Made by a program: the position numbers and the translations under genes. A DNA stretch of 64,000 nt from Pyropia yezoensis. Its lineage: Eukaryota > Rhodophyta > Bangiophyceae > Bangiales > Bangiaceae. Positions 10,884 through 22,197 of this stretch are shown piece by piece. The first letter of the stretch is position 1. Each line of letters opens with the position of its first letter. The stretch lies in NCBI GenBank assembly GCA_009829735.1, contig CM020618.1, positions 32,464,894-32,528,893 on the forward strand. The letters run 5' to 3'. The notes under the pieces were generated by a model, which saw only the letters and a program-made list of their open reading frames with translations, was not told where the DNA came from and ran no database searches.

Positions 10884-11326
10884 GGGACGGCGGGGGCGGC
10901 CTCGGCGGCCTCGGCGGCGGCCTCGGCGGCGGCGGCGGCGGCGGCGGCACCACCCTCCGCCCCGGCCGCCGCGCGCGCGCGGGGCGGGCGGGGTGGAAGC
11001 GGGAGGCGCTGGCGATCGCGGCGGCGGAGCGCAAGGCGGCGGCCCGTGCGGCGGCGGCCGCCGCCGCCGCCGCCGCCGCCACGGGCGCGCCGCCGACGCC
11101 GGCGGGCGCCGACGCCGCGGCGGGGGCGGCGGCGGGGGCGGCCGCGGCCGGGCTGGGGGACCCGCCGCCGGGCAGCAGCAGCAGCCGCCGGCGGAGTGTG
11201 GCCGACGTGCTGCCCGGCCGGTGGGCGCGGGCGCGCAGCGCGGGGGCGGCGGGGATGCGCGCCAGCGCGGGCGCCAGCGCCAGCCCCAGGGAGCGCAGGG
11301 GCGCCCGGGACGACCCGCCGCCGCCA

Positions 11327-11357
<31 letters not shown>

Positions 11358-14300
11358 CGCGGGTGGCGGCCTTTGCCAGCGACACGGACGACGCGGATGT
11401 GGACAGCAGCGGCGTCGACGGCGAGGCCGCCGGCCGCGGCGGGCGGTCGCGCCGCCGCGCCACGGGCGGCCGCGGGCGCGCCGCCGCCGGCGGCCGCCGC
11501 GGGGCGAGCGTGGACGGCGCCCCCGGCGGTCGCGGGGGCGACGGCCGCGGCGGTGGCGGCGACGCGGCGCCCGCCCCGGCCGACGCGCCACTGCCCTGGG
11601 CGTCGTCGCCCGCCCAGCCGTCCCCGCCAGCGTCGCTGTCCCCGTCGGCGGCGGTGGCGGCGGCGGCAGCGGGGAGCCCCCGTGGCGGCTGCGGCGGCGG
11701 CTCCCCTGCCCGGCCGTCGCCTGGCTCTCGGGCGCCGCCCCCCGAGGCGCCCGTCGCAGAGGGGCTGTTCCCGTCCCTGGCGGCCAGCCGCCAGCCGCCC
11801 GTGTCCGTGGACAGCGACAGCGACCACGACGGCGGCGGCGGCGGCGGCAGCAGTGACTGTCACACCCACAGCAGCAGTGGCAGCGACAGCGACAGGGGGA
11901 GTGGCGTGGACAGGGACAGGCGCAGGGACCGGGACGTCGGCAGCGACCGCCGCAGTGACCGTCGCAGCGACGACGACAACGACGACAGCCGCGGCGGCGG
12001 CGACAGCGACGCCGGCCATGACGCGGCCGACCGGGACGACCGCGGCGGCGACCGTGACGGGGACCTGCTGGACGACGCGCCCGCGTCGCCGGTCGGCCGC
12101 CGCCGCGGGTCCCCCCCCCCACGGCAGCGGCGGCGGCGGCACCGCCGGCAGTCTGCCACCGCGGGCGGCCCCAGCCCCAGCCGCAGGCCACCAAAGCCGG
12201 CCGACGGCGTTGATCGCAGCAACGACAGCGGCGGTTGGGTGGCAGACCAGCCGGTGGGCGTCGTGAGTGGCACCGACGACGACCAGGACGGCAACGACGA
12301 CCGCGACAGTGGGGCGGTGGGCGGCCGCCGCCGCCGGCCCAGCCCCGCGCGGGCGGGCGGCGGTGACGACGACGACGGGGAGCCCCCCGCGGGCGCCGTC
12401 TCGGGCGCCCCCCCCGCCGCCGGCGTGGCCGACGCGGCCGCCCCGCCGGCCGTTGGTCGCGCGCGCCGGCGGCACGGCCGCCCCGGCGCGCCCGCAGGCG
12501 CCCCCGACGGCGACGAGGCGGCGGCGGGGCGGCCAGAGGAGGGGGCGGACGACACCCCCCCCCCCCTGGTTACCCGCACCGCCTCCCACCGCCGCGCATC
12601 GACGGCGGGCGCAGACGGCATGGCGTCGCCCTCCCCCCTGCGGCGGGGTGGCGGCGGCAGCCACCACCGGTGGGGCAGCGTCTTTTCCGCCCTCTCCCGC
12701 CGCCCGTCGGCGGCGGGCGCGCCGCCGGGCTCCCCGCCGCCGCCGCCGTCCTTGCCATGGGCCGGCGGCGGGGGGGGCGACGGCGGCGGCGGCGGCGGCG
12801 GCGGCAAGGCGGCGGTGCGCTCCCTGCGGGGCTCCACGTCCATGGTGTCCCTGGCGTCGTCGCCGGCGCCGGCGGCGCGCGCCGCCAGCCCGTTGGCAGG
12901 GGCGGCCAAGCCGACGGCGGGGGCGGCAGCCGCGGCCACCGCCGCCGCGGCGGCTGCCGCCGCCGCCGCCGCTGCGCGGGACACCTCGGACGTGGTGCCC
13001 GACATTTACGTGCGGCGGCCGCCGCCGCCGCGCGCTTTTTCCGCCGCCGCCGTCCCATCGGCGGCGGCGCTCGGCGGGGGTGGCGGCCGCGCCGGCGGCG
13101 GCGGCGGCGGGCGCTGGGCCGCCCGCCTGGCGGGCATGGCCGCCGCCCCGCGGTCGTGGGCGCCCCCGTGGCGGCCCCGCGAGGCGGCCGCCGCCGCCAC
13201 CGCGGCTGCCGCCCTGGCTGGCGGCGGCGGCGGCGGCAGCGGCGGCGGCGGCGGCGGGCCCAGCGGCGCCGACGCGGACGCGTCGCGGGAGCGGCGGGCG
13301 AGCGCGCCGCTTGGCCGCCACGCCGGCCGCCGCGGCCGCGGTCGGGCGGCTGCGGAGCCGGCCGCCGATGATGGCGGCGACGGGCCGCCACGGCCAGCCG
13401 CCGCGGGGGGGGGCGGGAAGGCGGCCGCCGACGCAGACGGCGGCGGCGGCGGCAAGGGCCTGTCGCTGGCCGACGCGGCGGCCGCCGCCGCCGCCGCCGA
13501 CGCCGACAGCAGCGGCGGCGGCGGGGCGGGCGACCCGGCGTCATCGGGCGGCTCCCCCGCGGGGGCGGGGGGCGAGGCGCCGACGGCGGGTGCCACCCGT
13601 CGTGGACGCCCCGCGGTGGTGGGCGGTGACCGCCGCGCCGCCACGACGGGCGGCGGCGGCGTCCACCACCGCCGCCGCCGAGATGACGGAGGCAGCGACG
13701 GCGACAGCGACGGCGTCGGCGTCGGCGGCGGCCGCAGCGGCAGTGACAGCGACAGCCGGCGGCGGCGGTCGTTGGCGGTTACTCTCCGGTCCACCCCGGC
13801 CGCCGCTCCCGGCGCCGACGCGGTGCCCCGCCGCCGGTCTGCGTCGGCCGACAGTGGTGGCCGTGACCGCGGCGGCGGCAGTCTCGACGGCGGCGGCGGC
13901 GGCGGCGGCGGCCGCAGTAGCGTCGACGGCGGCGGCCGGCAGGTGCGGACGACGCTCGCGGCGGCGCGGGCGCTCGCCCGCCGGCACGTCACCACCGCCG
14001 CGGCGGCGGCGGCGGAGCTGGGGCCCCGCGGCTCTGGCACCGGCCGCCGGCCCGGCCGCCGGTCCCGCCGGCCCGCCGCGGCCGTCCCCTCCCCGTCCCG
14101 CTCCCCGCCGCCGCCGGCGCCACGGGCGGCGGCGGCGTCGTCGCCGTCGCCGCCACCCCCTGCCACACCCGACCGGGAGGGCGGTGGCGGCGGCTGGGCC
14201 GGCCGCCGCCGCCGCCGCGACGCGCGGCGGGGCATTGGCGGCAACCGCCTCCGGCCGGGCGGGTGGGGCGGCGGCGGCGGCGGCGGCGGCGGCCGTGGCG

Positions 14301-17300
14301 TGGCGAGCAGCGGCGGGGAGGGCAGCGACCACGCGGATGTGGAAAAGGAGCGTGCCGCCGTCCACGCCGCGCGGCGGGCGGCACGCCGGCGCGGCGGCGG
14401 GGGGGGGGGGGGCGCAGGCGCCGGTGCCGGAGGGGGGGAGGGAGAGCGCGACGCCGCGGCCGTCGACGTCGTCGACCTGTCGGCTGCCGAGGCGGGCTCG
14501 CCGGCGGTGGGGGTCGGCGGGGGCATTCCGCGGGCGCCCCCTGCGGCGGGTGCGCCGTGGCCCGCCGGGGAGGTGGACTCGTTTGGGTCCACCGCCCTGC
14601 TCTCGCAGATGGCCGCCTCGCCGCGGTCGCCGTCGCCTGACGCGTCCCCGTCGCCGTCGCCGCCGCTGCCGCTGCCGCCGCCGCTGCCGACGACCCCGCC
14701 CGCCGCCGCCGCGGCCACCGCCACCGTCGATGATGAGGCCGACCGGCGCGCCGGCAGCGACCATGACGCCGGCAGTGACCGTGGTGGCGACGCCGTCGAC
14801 GCGGGCGGCGGCGACGACGCCGCCGCCGCCGTGGCGGGGATCGTCGGCGACGACGATGGCGGGTCGGCCGCCGACCGGGACCCCGTCGACGCGCTGTCGA
14901 CCTATGAGGTCACCGACGAGGCGCCCACCCCAGACTGCCACCGGCGGCTCGCATCGCCCGGTGTGGACGATGAGACGCCAGCAGAGTCGCCCGCCGCCTA
15001 CGCCGACAGTGGCTGCGGCGGCGGTGGTACCGCCCCGGCCCTTTTATCGGCGCTTCCCGCGGCGGTCACTACCTCCACCACCGGCGCTGCGTCGTCGCCT
15101 CCCCCCGCGAGGGCGGGCGGCGACGGCGGCAGCGACGGCAGGGAGGCGTCCCCCCCCCCCCAAGCCGGGGGCGTGTTCGAGCCGGGCACCCCCAGCCCGC
15201 TCGCGGGGACGGGGGGCTCCCCCCCCCGGGCGACGCGGGGCTCCCCGCCGCCAACGCCGCCGGCGGGGGTGCCCTGGTGGGCCACCCTCCCCACCCCCGC
15301 TGCCGCCGCCGACGCTGCCGCCGACGCTGCCGACGGCCGCCGCCGGGGCCGCTCCCCCGCCGCCCCCTCGGGGGTGTGGGAGCCCCGCCGGGGGGAGTCG
15401 CCGCCCGTCGGCGGCGGCGGGGGGGGACCCGCCGACGGCGCGGGCGCCCCCTGGGCCGTGCCCCTCCCCGCCGTCCACGTGGCGGCCGAGGCGTCCGCCG
15501 CCGAGGAGGCTGCCGCCGCCGCGTCGGTGGCGCGATCGGCGGCCGTACCGCTGCCGCCGCAGCCGCCGCCACCACCAGCGGCGGCGGTGGCTGCCCCCCC
15601 CGCCGCCGCCGCCCACGACGCGCCCGGCGGCGGGGCCACTAGCAGGGCCTCGGCCGACGCGTCGAGCACCACCACCGTGTCAGCGTCGTCATCCAGCCGC
15701 CCCTCGTCGGGCGCCACGTCGTCGGTCGCCGCCGACAGCGGCGCCGCCGCCGGCGCGGCGGGCGGCGACTCCTCCCAGGGCGGGTGCTCCTCCCCCCCCC
15801 CCCAACCCGCCGCTGCAGCAGCGGCAGCGGCCCCCCCCCCCCCCCCCACCACCCAATCCCAAGGGGGGGGCGCCCGCCCCGCCTCCCGACGGCGGCGCAC
15901 CGCGTCGGGCAGCCGGCCGCCGCCGGCCGCGGCGGCGCGCGGCGGCGCCCCCCCTCCCCCTCCCGCGGCGGCGGCCGCGGAGGAGGCCGCCGCCCCCGCG
16001 TCGGACGCGGCGGTGCTCACGTCGACGGCGCTCGCGTGGCTCGACGCGTCCACCCGGCGGCTGGCCGACTCGGCGCGGCGGCTCGACGACTCGGCCCGCC
16101 GCTTTGACGCGTCCACCCGCCGCCTGGCCGCCGCGGGCGACGGCGCCGGCGGCGGCCCGCCGGGTTCGCCCTCCACCGCCGCCGCCGCCGCGGCCGCGGC
16201 CGCCGCCGCCCTGGCGGGGGCGCCCCCCCGGTCGCCGCCGCCGCCGCTGCCGCTGCCGCTGCCGCCGCCGCCGCTGCCGGCGGCAGCCGCCGGGCGGGCC
16301 GCCCCCGCCAGCGATCTCCCGCCGCTGACGTCCCGTGCCCGGCGGACGTCCGACGCCGGGCCCACCCGGCCGCGGCGGGCCGCCCCCGCCGCGGGCCGGC
16401 CGCGGCGGCAGGCCCTCCCCACCCACCCAGCCACCGGCGGGGGCGGCGGCCGCGGCCGGCCGCCGGCGTCGGCCGCGTCGGCCGGGGCGGCGGCGGCGCC
16501 GCCACACGCTCCCCGGTCGCCGCGGCACCTGGTGCGGTCGGCGAGCGCGCCAGGCCGGGCGACCAGCGATGGCGTCGGCAGCGTCGGCCTTGGTGGCTAC
16601 CCCCGCCTGTCTTCGTGGTCGGCGCCCGCCCCCGCGGCGGGCGGCGGGGAGGGTGGCGACGGCGACCGCCTCCGCCGGTGGTCGTCGGCCGGCGGGGACG
16701 ACGCGTCGCCGAGGCGCCGTCCCCCCCGCTTGTCGTCCGTATCGTCTGGGGCGGCCCGCGGCGGCGTCGGCGGCGGCGGCGGGCGGTCCGTGTCGGCGTC
16801 GGCGGCCGCGTGGCGGCCGACCGCCGCCCACGTGACGACCACCCAGGCGTTTACGCTGCAGCTGGTGCTCGACGCTGACTCGGCCGGTGACGGCGGTGGC
16901 GGGCGGCGGCTGTCGGGGAGCTCGGCTGGCGGGCGGATGCGGGTGTGCTCGACGGTACGGCTGACGCCCGTGCCGGGCGGGTTGTCCGTGTCGGAGGAGC
17001 CCCTTCAGGAGGAGGAAGAGATGGACGAGGACGCCGATGGGGTGCCCCACCGGATGGTCGATACCGACGAGGAGGTCGACGGGGAGGCCGGCGGGGCCGG
17101 GGGGGGGGGGGACCACCCCAGCGGCTGGGACCGCGACTGGCAGCGGGGGCAGCGCGACGACGCGGCGGCCGCCGACGGCGGCGGCGGTGGCCCGTACCCG
17201 GCGCCGTGGCCAGCGCCGCCCCGCACTGCCGCCGATGGCGACATCTCGGACGGGGAGCCGCATGACGGGGCGCGTGCTGTCCCCACCCACGCGGCCGCCG

Positions 17301-19089
17301 CAGACGCGGCCGGGTCGGCCGCGGCGGCCGACCAGGCGCTGCCGCTGACGTGGCCGCCGCGCTCTTCCCCCCGCTCCTCCCCCGGCCAGCGGCGGCCACG
17401 CAGCAGCCGGCGGTCCTCCTCCACGTCAGCCGCGTCGTCGGCGCTGCCAGCCGCCGGGCGGGGGCGCTCCCCGCCGCCCGCGGCGGCCGCCCCACGGCCC
17501 GCCGTGGCCGTGTCCCGGCTGGCCACCCTCCCGCCGCCCCGCCGCGGCGGCGGCGCCGCCAGTCGGTCGGGTGCGGATGACGGCCGCCGCTCCCGCCGGC
17601 GCACGTCGTCGACGCGCGCCGTCCCCCCGGACCCGCCGGCGGGCGAGCCCGCGGCCGCGGTTGCACCCCCCCACGGGCTGCTGCTGCCGCTGCCGCTGCC
17701 GCCCCAGTCGGCCACTGCCGCAACGGCCGCCGCGGCGGGCGGGCGGGGCGCCGCCGCCGCCCCCCCCCCCCGCCCCCACCACAACCGTTGCCCCCCCCCC
17801 CTGCTGCGCTCGTTGTCCATACCCAGTCGCCGCCGCAACCCCCCCCCCGTGCCCCCCCGCGGTCGTCAGCGCGCGCGGAGCGGCCGCGCAAGCGCGCGCG
17901 GCGGTCGGCAGGGGGCGGCGGCACGTCGTCCTCATCGGCCCCGTCGGGCAGCGGGGGCACGTCGGGTCGGCGACGGAGCCTGGTCGCCGCCGCCCGCTGG
18001 GACGTGGCGCCGGGCGGCGGTGACGTTGACGGCGGCCGCGTCCCCGCCGCGCCCCGGCGGCGGACGTCGGCGCCAGGCGGTGGCGGCGGCGGCCGCGGCG
18101 GCGGCGGCGCCGCCGCCGCCGGCCTGCCATCGTCGCCGCCGCTGCCGCCGCTGCTGCCCGCGGCGGCCGTGTCCCCTCTATGGGCGCCCGTCCGCTTGTC
18201 GGACGTGACGCCCGTGGAGGACGGGCCGGCGGGGCGGTGGGGCAGCGGCACGCCGCCGCCGCCGCCGCTACCCGCGGGCGCGCTCGGCGCGGCGGCAGCC
18301 GCCGCCGCCGCCGCCGAGTCGGAGGAGGATGAGATTACGCCCCTCTACCGCGGCACCGCGCCGGCAGCCCGCGACGCGACGTTCCCGCCGCTCGCCCTCG
18401 ACGACGGCCCCTCTGTGCGACGGCGGTCGCGCGCGTCGGCGGCGGCGGCCGAGCCGCGGCGGCCGTCTACCGCCGGCGGCACCCGCCGCAGCCCCCCGCG
18501 CGCCGCGTCGGTCACGTCTGTGACACGGCTGCCGCGGTCGCCCCTGGACGGCGACGGCGGGGTGGTGGCGCTACGCCTGCCGGGGGACCACCCGTACGGC
18601 AACGGCGAGGTCGCCCCGCCGCCGCCACGGTCCGCGTCTGGCGTGGCGGCGGCGGGGGTGGCGCCGCCGTCGCCTCCCCCGCGGGGGCGCCCGCCCGTGG
18701 AGCACCCCGCCGCGGTGGCGGCCGCCGCCGCCGATGCGCGGCGGCGGTCCGCGTCGGCGCGGCGGCGGGCGGCGGCGGCAAGCGCGGCGGCGGTGATGGC
18801 GGCGGAAGCGTCGGCTGCGGTGCGCGGCGCCGTTGGTGGCGGCGGCGTCGGGCCCCGCGCCGCGACGCCGCCCCAGCCGGTGCTGCTCGTCCGCGAGTAT
18901 CCGCCCGCCACCACCTTCGCGCCGCTGTACAGCGGTGGGTGGGCGAGCCGGCTGGCGGCGGCGAGCAGCGCCCGGCTGGGCGTGGTGGGCTGTGGGGGGG
19001 GGGACGGGTGTCGGCGCCTGATGGACCGCCTCCGCCGCCGCCGGTGGGGGGTGGGGGGAGGTATGGGGGAGAGTGGGGAGATACCGTAG
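10820..19089 (+). CDS. very large low-complexity, probably disordered protein of unknown function
   Basis: An ATG at 10,820 opens a frame of more than 2,300 codons rich in Ala, Gly, Ser, Pro, Arg and Asp. It contains poly-Ala, poly-Gly and Ser/Asp-Arg tracts. At least ten R-R-x-S/T motifs occur (for example RRRSVAD, RRASTAG, RRRSLAV), as favoured by basophilic kinases. Near 16,042-16,128 four tandem heptads of the form [LF]xxS[TA]RR occur. An acidic stretch (EEEEMDEDADG) lies near 17,010. Between about 17,760 and 17,900 the protein-like composition passes from this frame to another. That frame then stays open to 19,089 and carries short ordered-looking segments (EEDEITPLYRG, LLVREYPPATTFAPLY). 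The switch sits among long C runs, so either a homopolymer-length error or a small intron is likely. No known domain is recognised. The total would be about 2,750 residues. Confidence 0.55.
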
Positions 19090-19761
19090 GCGCGGGCGGG
19101 AGGGGGAGGAGGGACAGGAGCGCGGGTGGGTGTCAGTGACCAAGGTGGGGTGGAGTGGTGACGACGCACGCCACCATAGGGGGGCCGCCGGCGTGCCGTG
19201 CGCAGTTTTCCGTCGCCGCGGTGCGCGTCGTGCGTGCCCCGAGGAGAGAAAAAAGAGAACCCACCCACGCAGAAAAAGCAAACAAGCGGAAACAACAAGA
19301 GCGCTGCACGCGGCATCAACACGCTCTAACCAACCCATCGCTGCGCGTGCCTGCCCAGCGAGTTCAGCAAGACGACAAAGAAAAAATCACGAAGAAACGG
19401 AAGCCAATAAAGCCAGCCATCCCATCGCAGTGGCATAGGTCCGCATACAAGAGCAGGCACACACAAACAGTACTGACAACCGCCCGCACGCCGCCGACAC
19501 CACGAGTGTGGGGTCCACCCTCTGCGCCGCGCGAGTCCTAAATTGAAGGCGCGGGTCGGTAAGCCAGGCGTCCCCGCACAGGAACGGCCCCGCCCGCATC
19601 GGTAAATATTCACACGCCTGTGGGGCGTCAGCAGTCCGCCCGCCGCGGCCACGATGGCTCAGCCGCTCACGTCACGGGGCAGGTTACCAAAAGGGAGGGG
19701 TGGGAGCGCCTGGCCTGGAAAGCCACGGGCGCTCCGAGCCACCACCCCCACCCTCCGCTCC
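19090..19761. other. spacer between two convergent genes
   Basis: It lies between the stop of the large gene (+) and the stop of the histidine phosphatase (-). Part of it (19,240-19,440) is A-rich on the plus strand and includes AATAAA at 19,406-19,411, a candidate polyadenylation signal for the large gene. No gene is seen. Confidence 0.5.
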
Positions 19762-20877
19762 TCAGACCACCCCCCGCACGTGGGCGTCATCATTGCAACG
19801 GAGCAGGATGAGGTCCTCATTGGCGGTCACGCCCACCTCTACAGCCCCCCCGTTGGACACGTGCGTGCGGCCGACGCTGTCCCAGCTGCCACCCGTCACC
19901 CGCCGCACCAGTGTCTTGATCACAAAGCCGTGAGTAAACACCAGCACCACACCACCGAGGCCGTCGGCCCGCAGGGTAGGGGCCGCCGCGCCGCCGTCTG
20001 GCACAGCTTCGCCCCCATTGGCACCCGCCGCCGCTGCCGCCGCCTCGGCCGCCACGGATTCGATTGTGTCGGGGATGACGCGGTGAAACAGGAACTTCGC
20101 CGCCCGCTCCTCCACCTGCGCCGGGCTTTCCCCCCCAGGTGCGTGGTGGTGACCCGGGTCCCGCTGCGAGGCGGCGCGCACCTCGGGGGTGATAATCTCT
20201 TCACGGAGGGCATCCTCCCAGTCGCCCTGGTCGATCTCAAGGAGCTCCTCTGCGAGAGTGATGGGGTGGTCGGCAGGGGCGCCCGCGGCGGCCAGGGCGG
20301 CCGTGGCCGTCCCCGCCGCCCGCACCGCGGGGGAGGCGTAGACGGCAGTGACGCCGGAGAGGGACGGGCCGTAGCGCGCGCGGAGCATGGCACCCACCGC
20401 TGCCGCCTGGCGCACCCCCTTAGGCGTCAGCGCCGACTTTGGGGATCTGCGGGCCAGGGGGGGGGGAGGGGTATGGGTCAAAGGGGGGAAGGGACCAAAG
20501 GACACATAACCACAGAGTGCACACAAAACGAACATATGGCACGAGGGCAGGGCCGGCACGGAAGGGCAGTCAGTGCCGACACGCCCAGCAACAGTGAACC
20601 CAGGCGACCGCCGCCTCACAGGCGCTGGATCCACCAAGAGCAACGACGGGCACGAGTAGTGAAGCCAGCACCGCACGCTGCCACACAGCCCAGCTACCCA
20701 CCACCTCACCATCTGCAGCTCCTACCCCAGCTCACCCCCCCTCGACCGCCTTGCGCAACCCCCGGCCCCCACCCCCACGTACCGGCCGGCAAGGTGGGTG
20801 TCCTCCCGCAAGTTGGCCTCTGACTCCCCGTGACGGATGAGCACCAGCGTCGTCATGGGCGTCGGTGCCGGCGCCAT
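19762..20877 (-). CDS. histidine phosphatase / phosphoglycerate-mutase-like protein, two exons
   Basis: There are two exons on the minus strand: 20,877-20,783 and 20,446-19,762, joined across an intron (20,782-20,447) with GTACGT donor and GCAG acceptor. The splice restores the family motif LAGR-SPKSALTPKG and gives 259 residues. Exon 1 carries the catalytic RHG motif (VLIRHGESEAN), whose His takes the phosphate. Exon 2 has the acidic GDWEDALREE segment and the second His in VFTHGFVIKTLV. Members of this branch include cofactor-dependent phosphoglycerate mutases and broad phosphatases. The length and the internal residues fit a general phosphatase better than glycolytic mutase, so the substrate is open. 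The start is the ATG of MAPAPTPMTT; no upstream in-frame ATG is seen and no targeting peptide is evident, so a cytosolic place is likely. Ala-rich inserts interrupt the C-terminal half. Confidence 0.88.
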
Positions 20878-21212
20878 GGCCGTCACCGTGTCGGGGCCCG
20901 GAAACGTCGAGAGGGAGAAGAGGGACAAGTGGATGGACGGGAGGTGCGGCCTATAGTGGGCAGTGAGGGGGGGGGGGGGCGCGGCGGGGGCGCGCGGCAC
21001 GGCTCGACAATGCAAAAAAAAAAGGAGAAGTGGGGCGGGAGGGAGGAGGGGAAGGAGGAAGGGCAGGCGTCCAGGAGAGGGAAAAGGAAACGAACGCAGA
21101 CGAGCGGGGGGAGAGAGGAACGGGGGAACGCGACTGTGTACTGTTCGGGAGGCAGCGGGGGAGAGGCACAGCTCCACAGCTATGGGGCGGGCGGTCTGGC
21201 GCTGAGGCCTTG

Positions 21213-21980
21213 TCTAGACGGCAGACAAAAAAGTGCCTCAGACACGAAAACAAGGGCAGGGAGCCCTCCGATTGGTTGACGGACGGGACGTGGTTTGCGA
21301 ACACTTCACGAACACCTTTGGGGGCACAAAGATATTTACGCAGACACGTTAGACGTAAAACAAAGTTGCAGACACGCCTCTGAGTGGGCGGCCCGTGTTT
21401 TTCCGCCCACTCTCGAGCACGCCCTGAACGCCCGATCACAGCCGAAGAAGGCAAACGAGTGGCTCACAGCCTTCGGATTCGAGATCTCGGCCAGCCGACG
21501 GCGTTTCATGCAAGGAAGTGGCCTGTGCAGATTAGGGCGTATCTAGGCGGCAGACAAAAAAGGTGTCTCAGACACGAAACACGGGCAGGGAGCCCTCCGA
21601 TTGGTCGACGGACGGGACGTGGTTCGAGGACACTTCACGAACACCTTTGGGGGCACAAAGATATTTACGCAGACACGTTAGACGTAAAACAAAGTTGCAG
21701 ACACGCCTCTGAGTGGGCGGCCCGTGTTTTTCCGCCCACTCTCGAGCACGCCCTGAACGCCCGATCACAGCCGAAGAAGGCAAACGAGTGGCTCACAGCC
21801 TTCGGATTCGAGATCTCGGCCAGAAGACGGCGTTTCATGCAAGGAAGTGTCCTGTGCAGATTAGGGCGTTTCTAGACGGCAGACAAAAAAGGTGTCTCAG
21901 ACACGAAACACGGGCAGGGAGCCCTCCGATTGGTCGACGGACGGGACGTGGTTCGAGGACACTTCACGAACACCTTTCGG
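21213..21980 (+). repeat. tandem array of a 329-bp unit, about 2.3 copies
   Basis: The unit begins TCTAGACGGCAGACAAAAAA at 21,213, 21,542 and 21,871, an exact 329-bp period. Copies 1 and 2 are full and nearly identical; copy 3 diverges near 21,977. Each unit carries a palindrome TGTCTCAGACAC near its start and an inverted pair (GAGTGGGCGG / CCGCCCACTC) in its middle. Open frames across it exist only because the period is not a multiple of three. The shared end with the nearby MITE-like element points to a non-autonomous DNA transposon origin. Confidence 0.9.
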
Positions 21981-22021
21981 GGCACAAGAAACTTACTCAG
22001 ACACGGCCGAGTTAGGCCATA

Positions 22022-22197
22022 TCTAGACGGCAGCCAGAGAAGTGTTCTTGTCTGCCAAGACACGGCTTTAAGTCCGTGTTTTCGGAGGCGTGCACCGCGG
22101 CTGTCCTAACGGCCGAACGCGAAGCACCTGCACCAGGACAAGCCGTGTTCGTGTTTGGCGGACTCGTGTCATGAACACTTTTCTGGCTGCCGTCTTG
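22022..22197. mobile_element. MITE-like element with about 27-bp terminal inverted repeats
   Basis: The left end (AGACGGCAGCCAGAGAAGTG at 22,025) is mirrored at the right end by CACTTTTCTGGCTGCCGTCT near 22,177. That gives an element of about 175 bp without coding capacity. The GACGGCAG terminus is shared with the 329-bp array just upstream, and more weakly with 30,230-30,340. No clear target duplication could be fixed. Confidence 0.65.

Noticed and set aside
8896-11856. 986-codon plus-strand open frame overlapping the start of the large gene
   Set aside because: The translation is Arg/Pro/Gly low complexity through homopolymers and a CCCA microsatellite, with no domain.
10829-18251. Several long minus-strand and alternative plus-strand frames opposite the giant gene
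   Set aside because: High GC with few stop codons keeps all frames open. Only the frame from the ATG at 10,820 has Asp/Glu/Ser-balanced segments.
21213-21980. CRISPR-like reading of the repeat array
   Set aside because: The period is 329 bp with no unique spacers and the genome is eukaryotic.
21384-22015. Overlapping plus-strand frames with repeated peptides
   Set aside because: The repeated peptides come from the 329-bp tandem units; there is no coding evidence.
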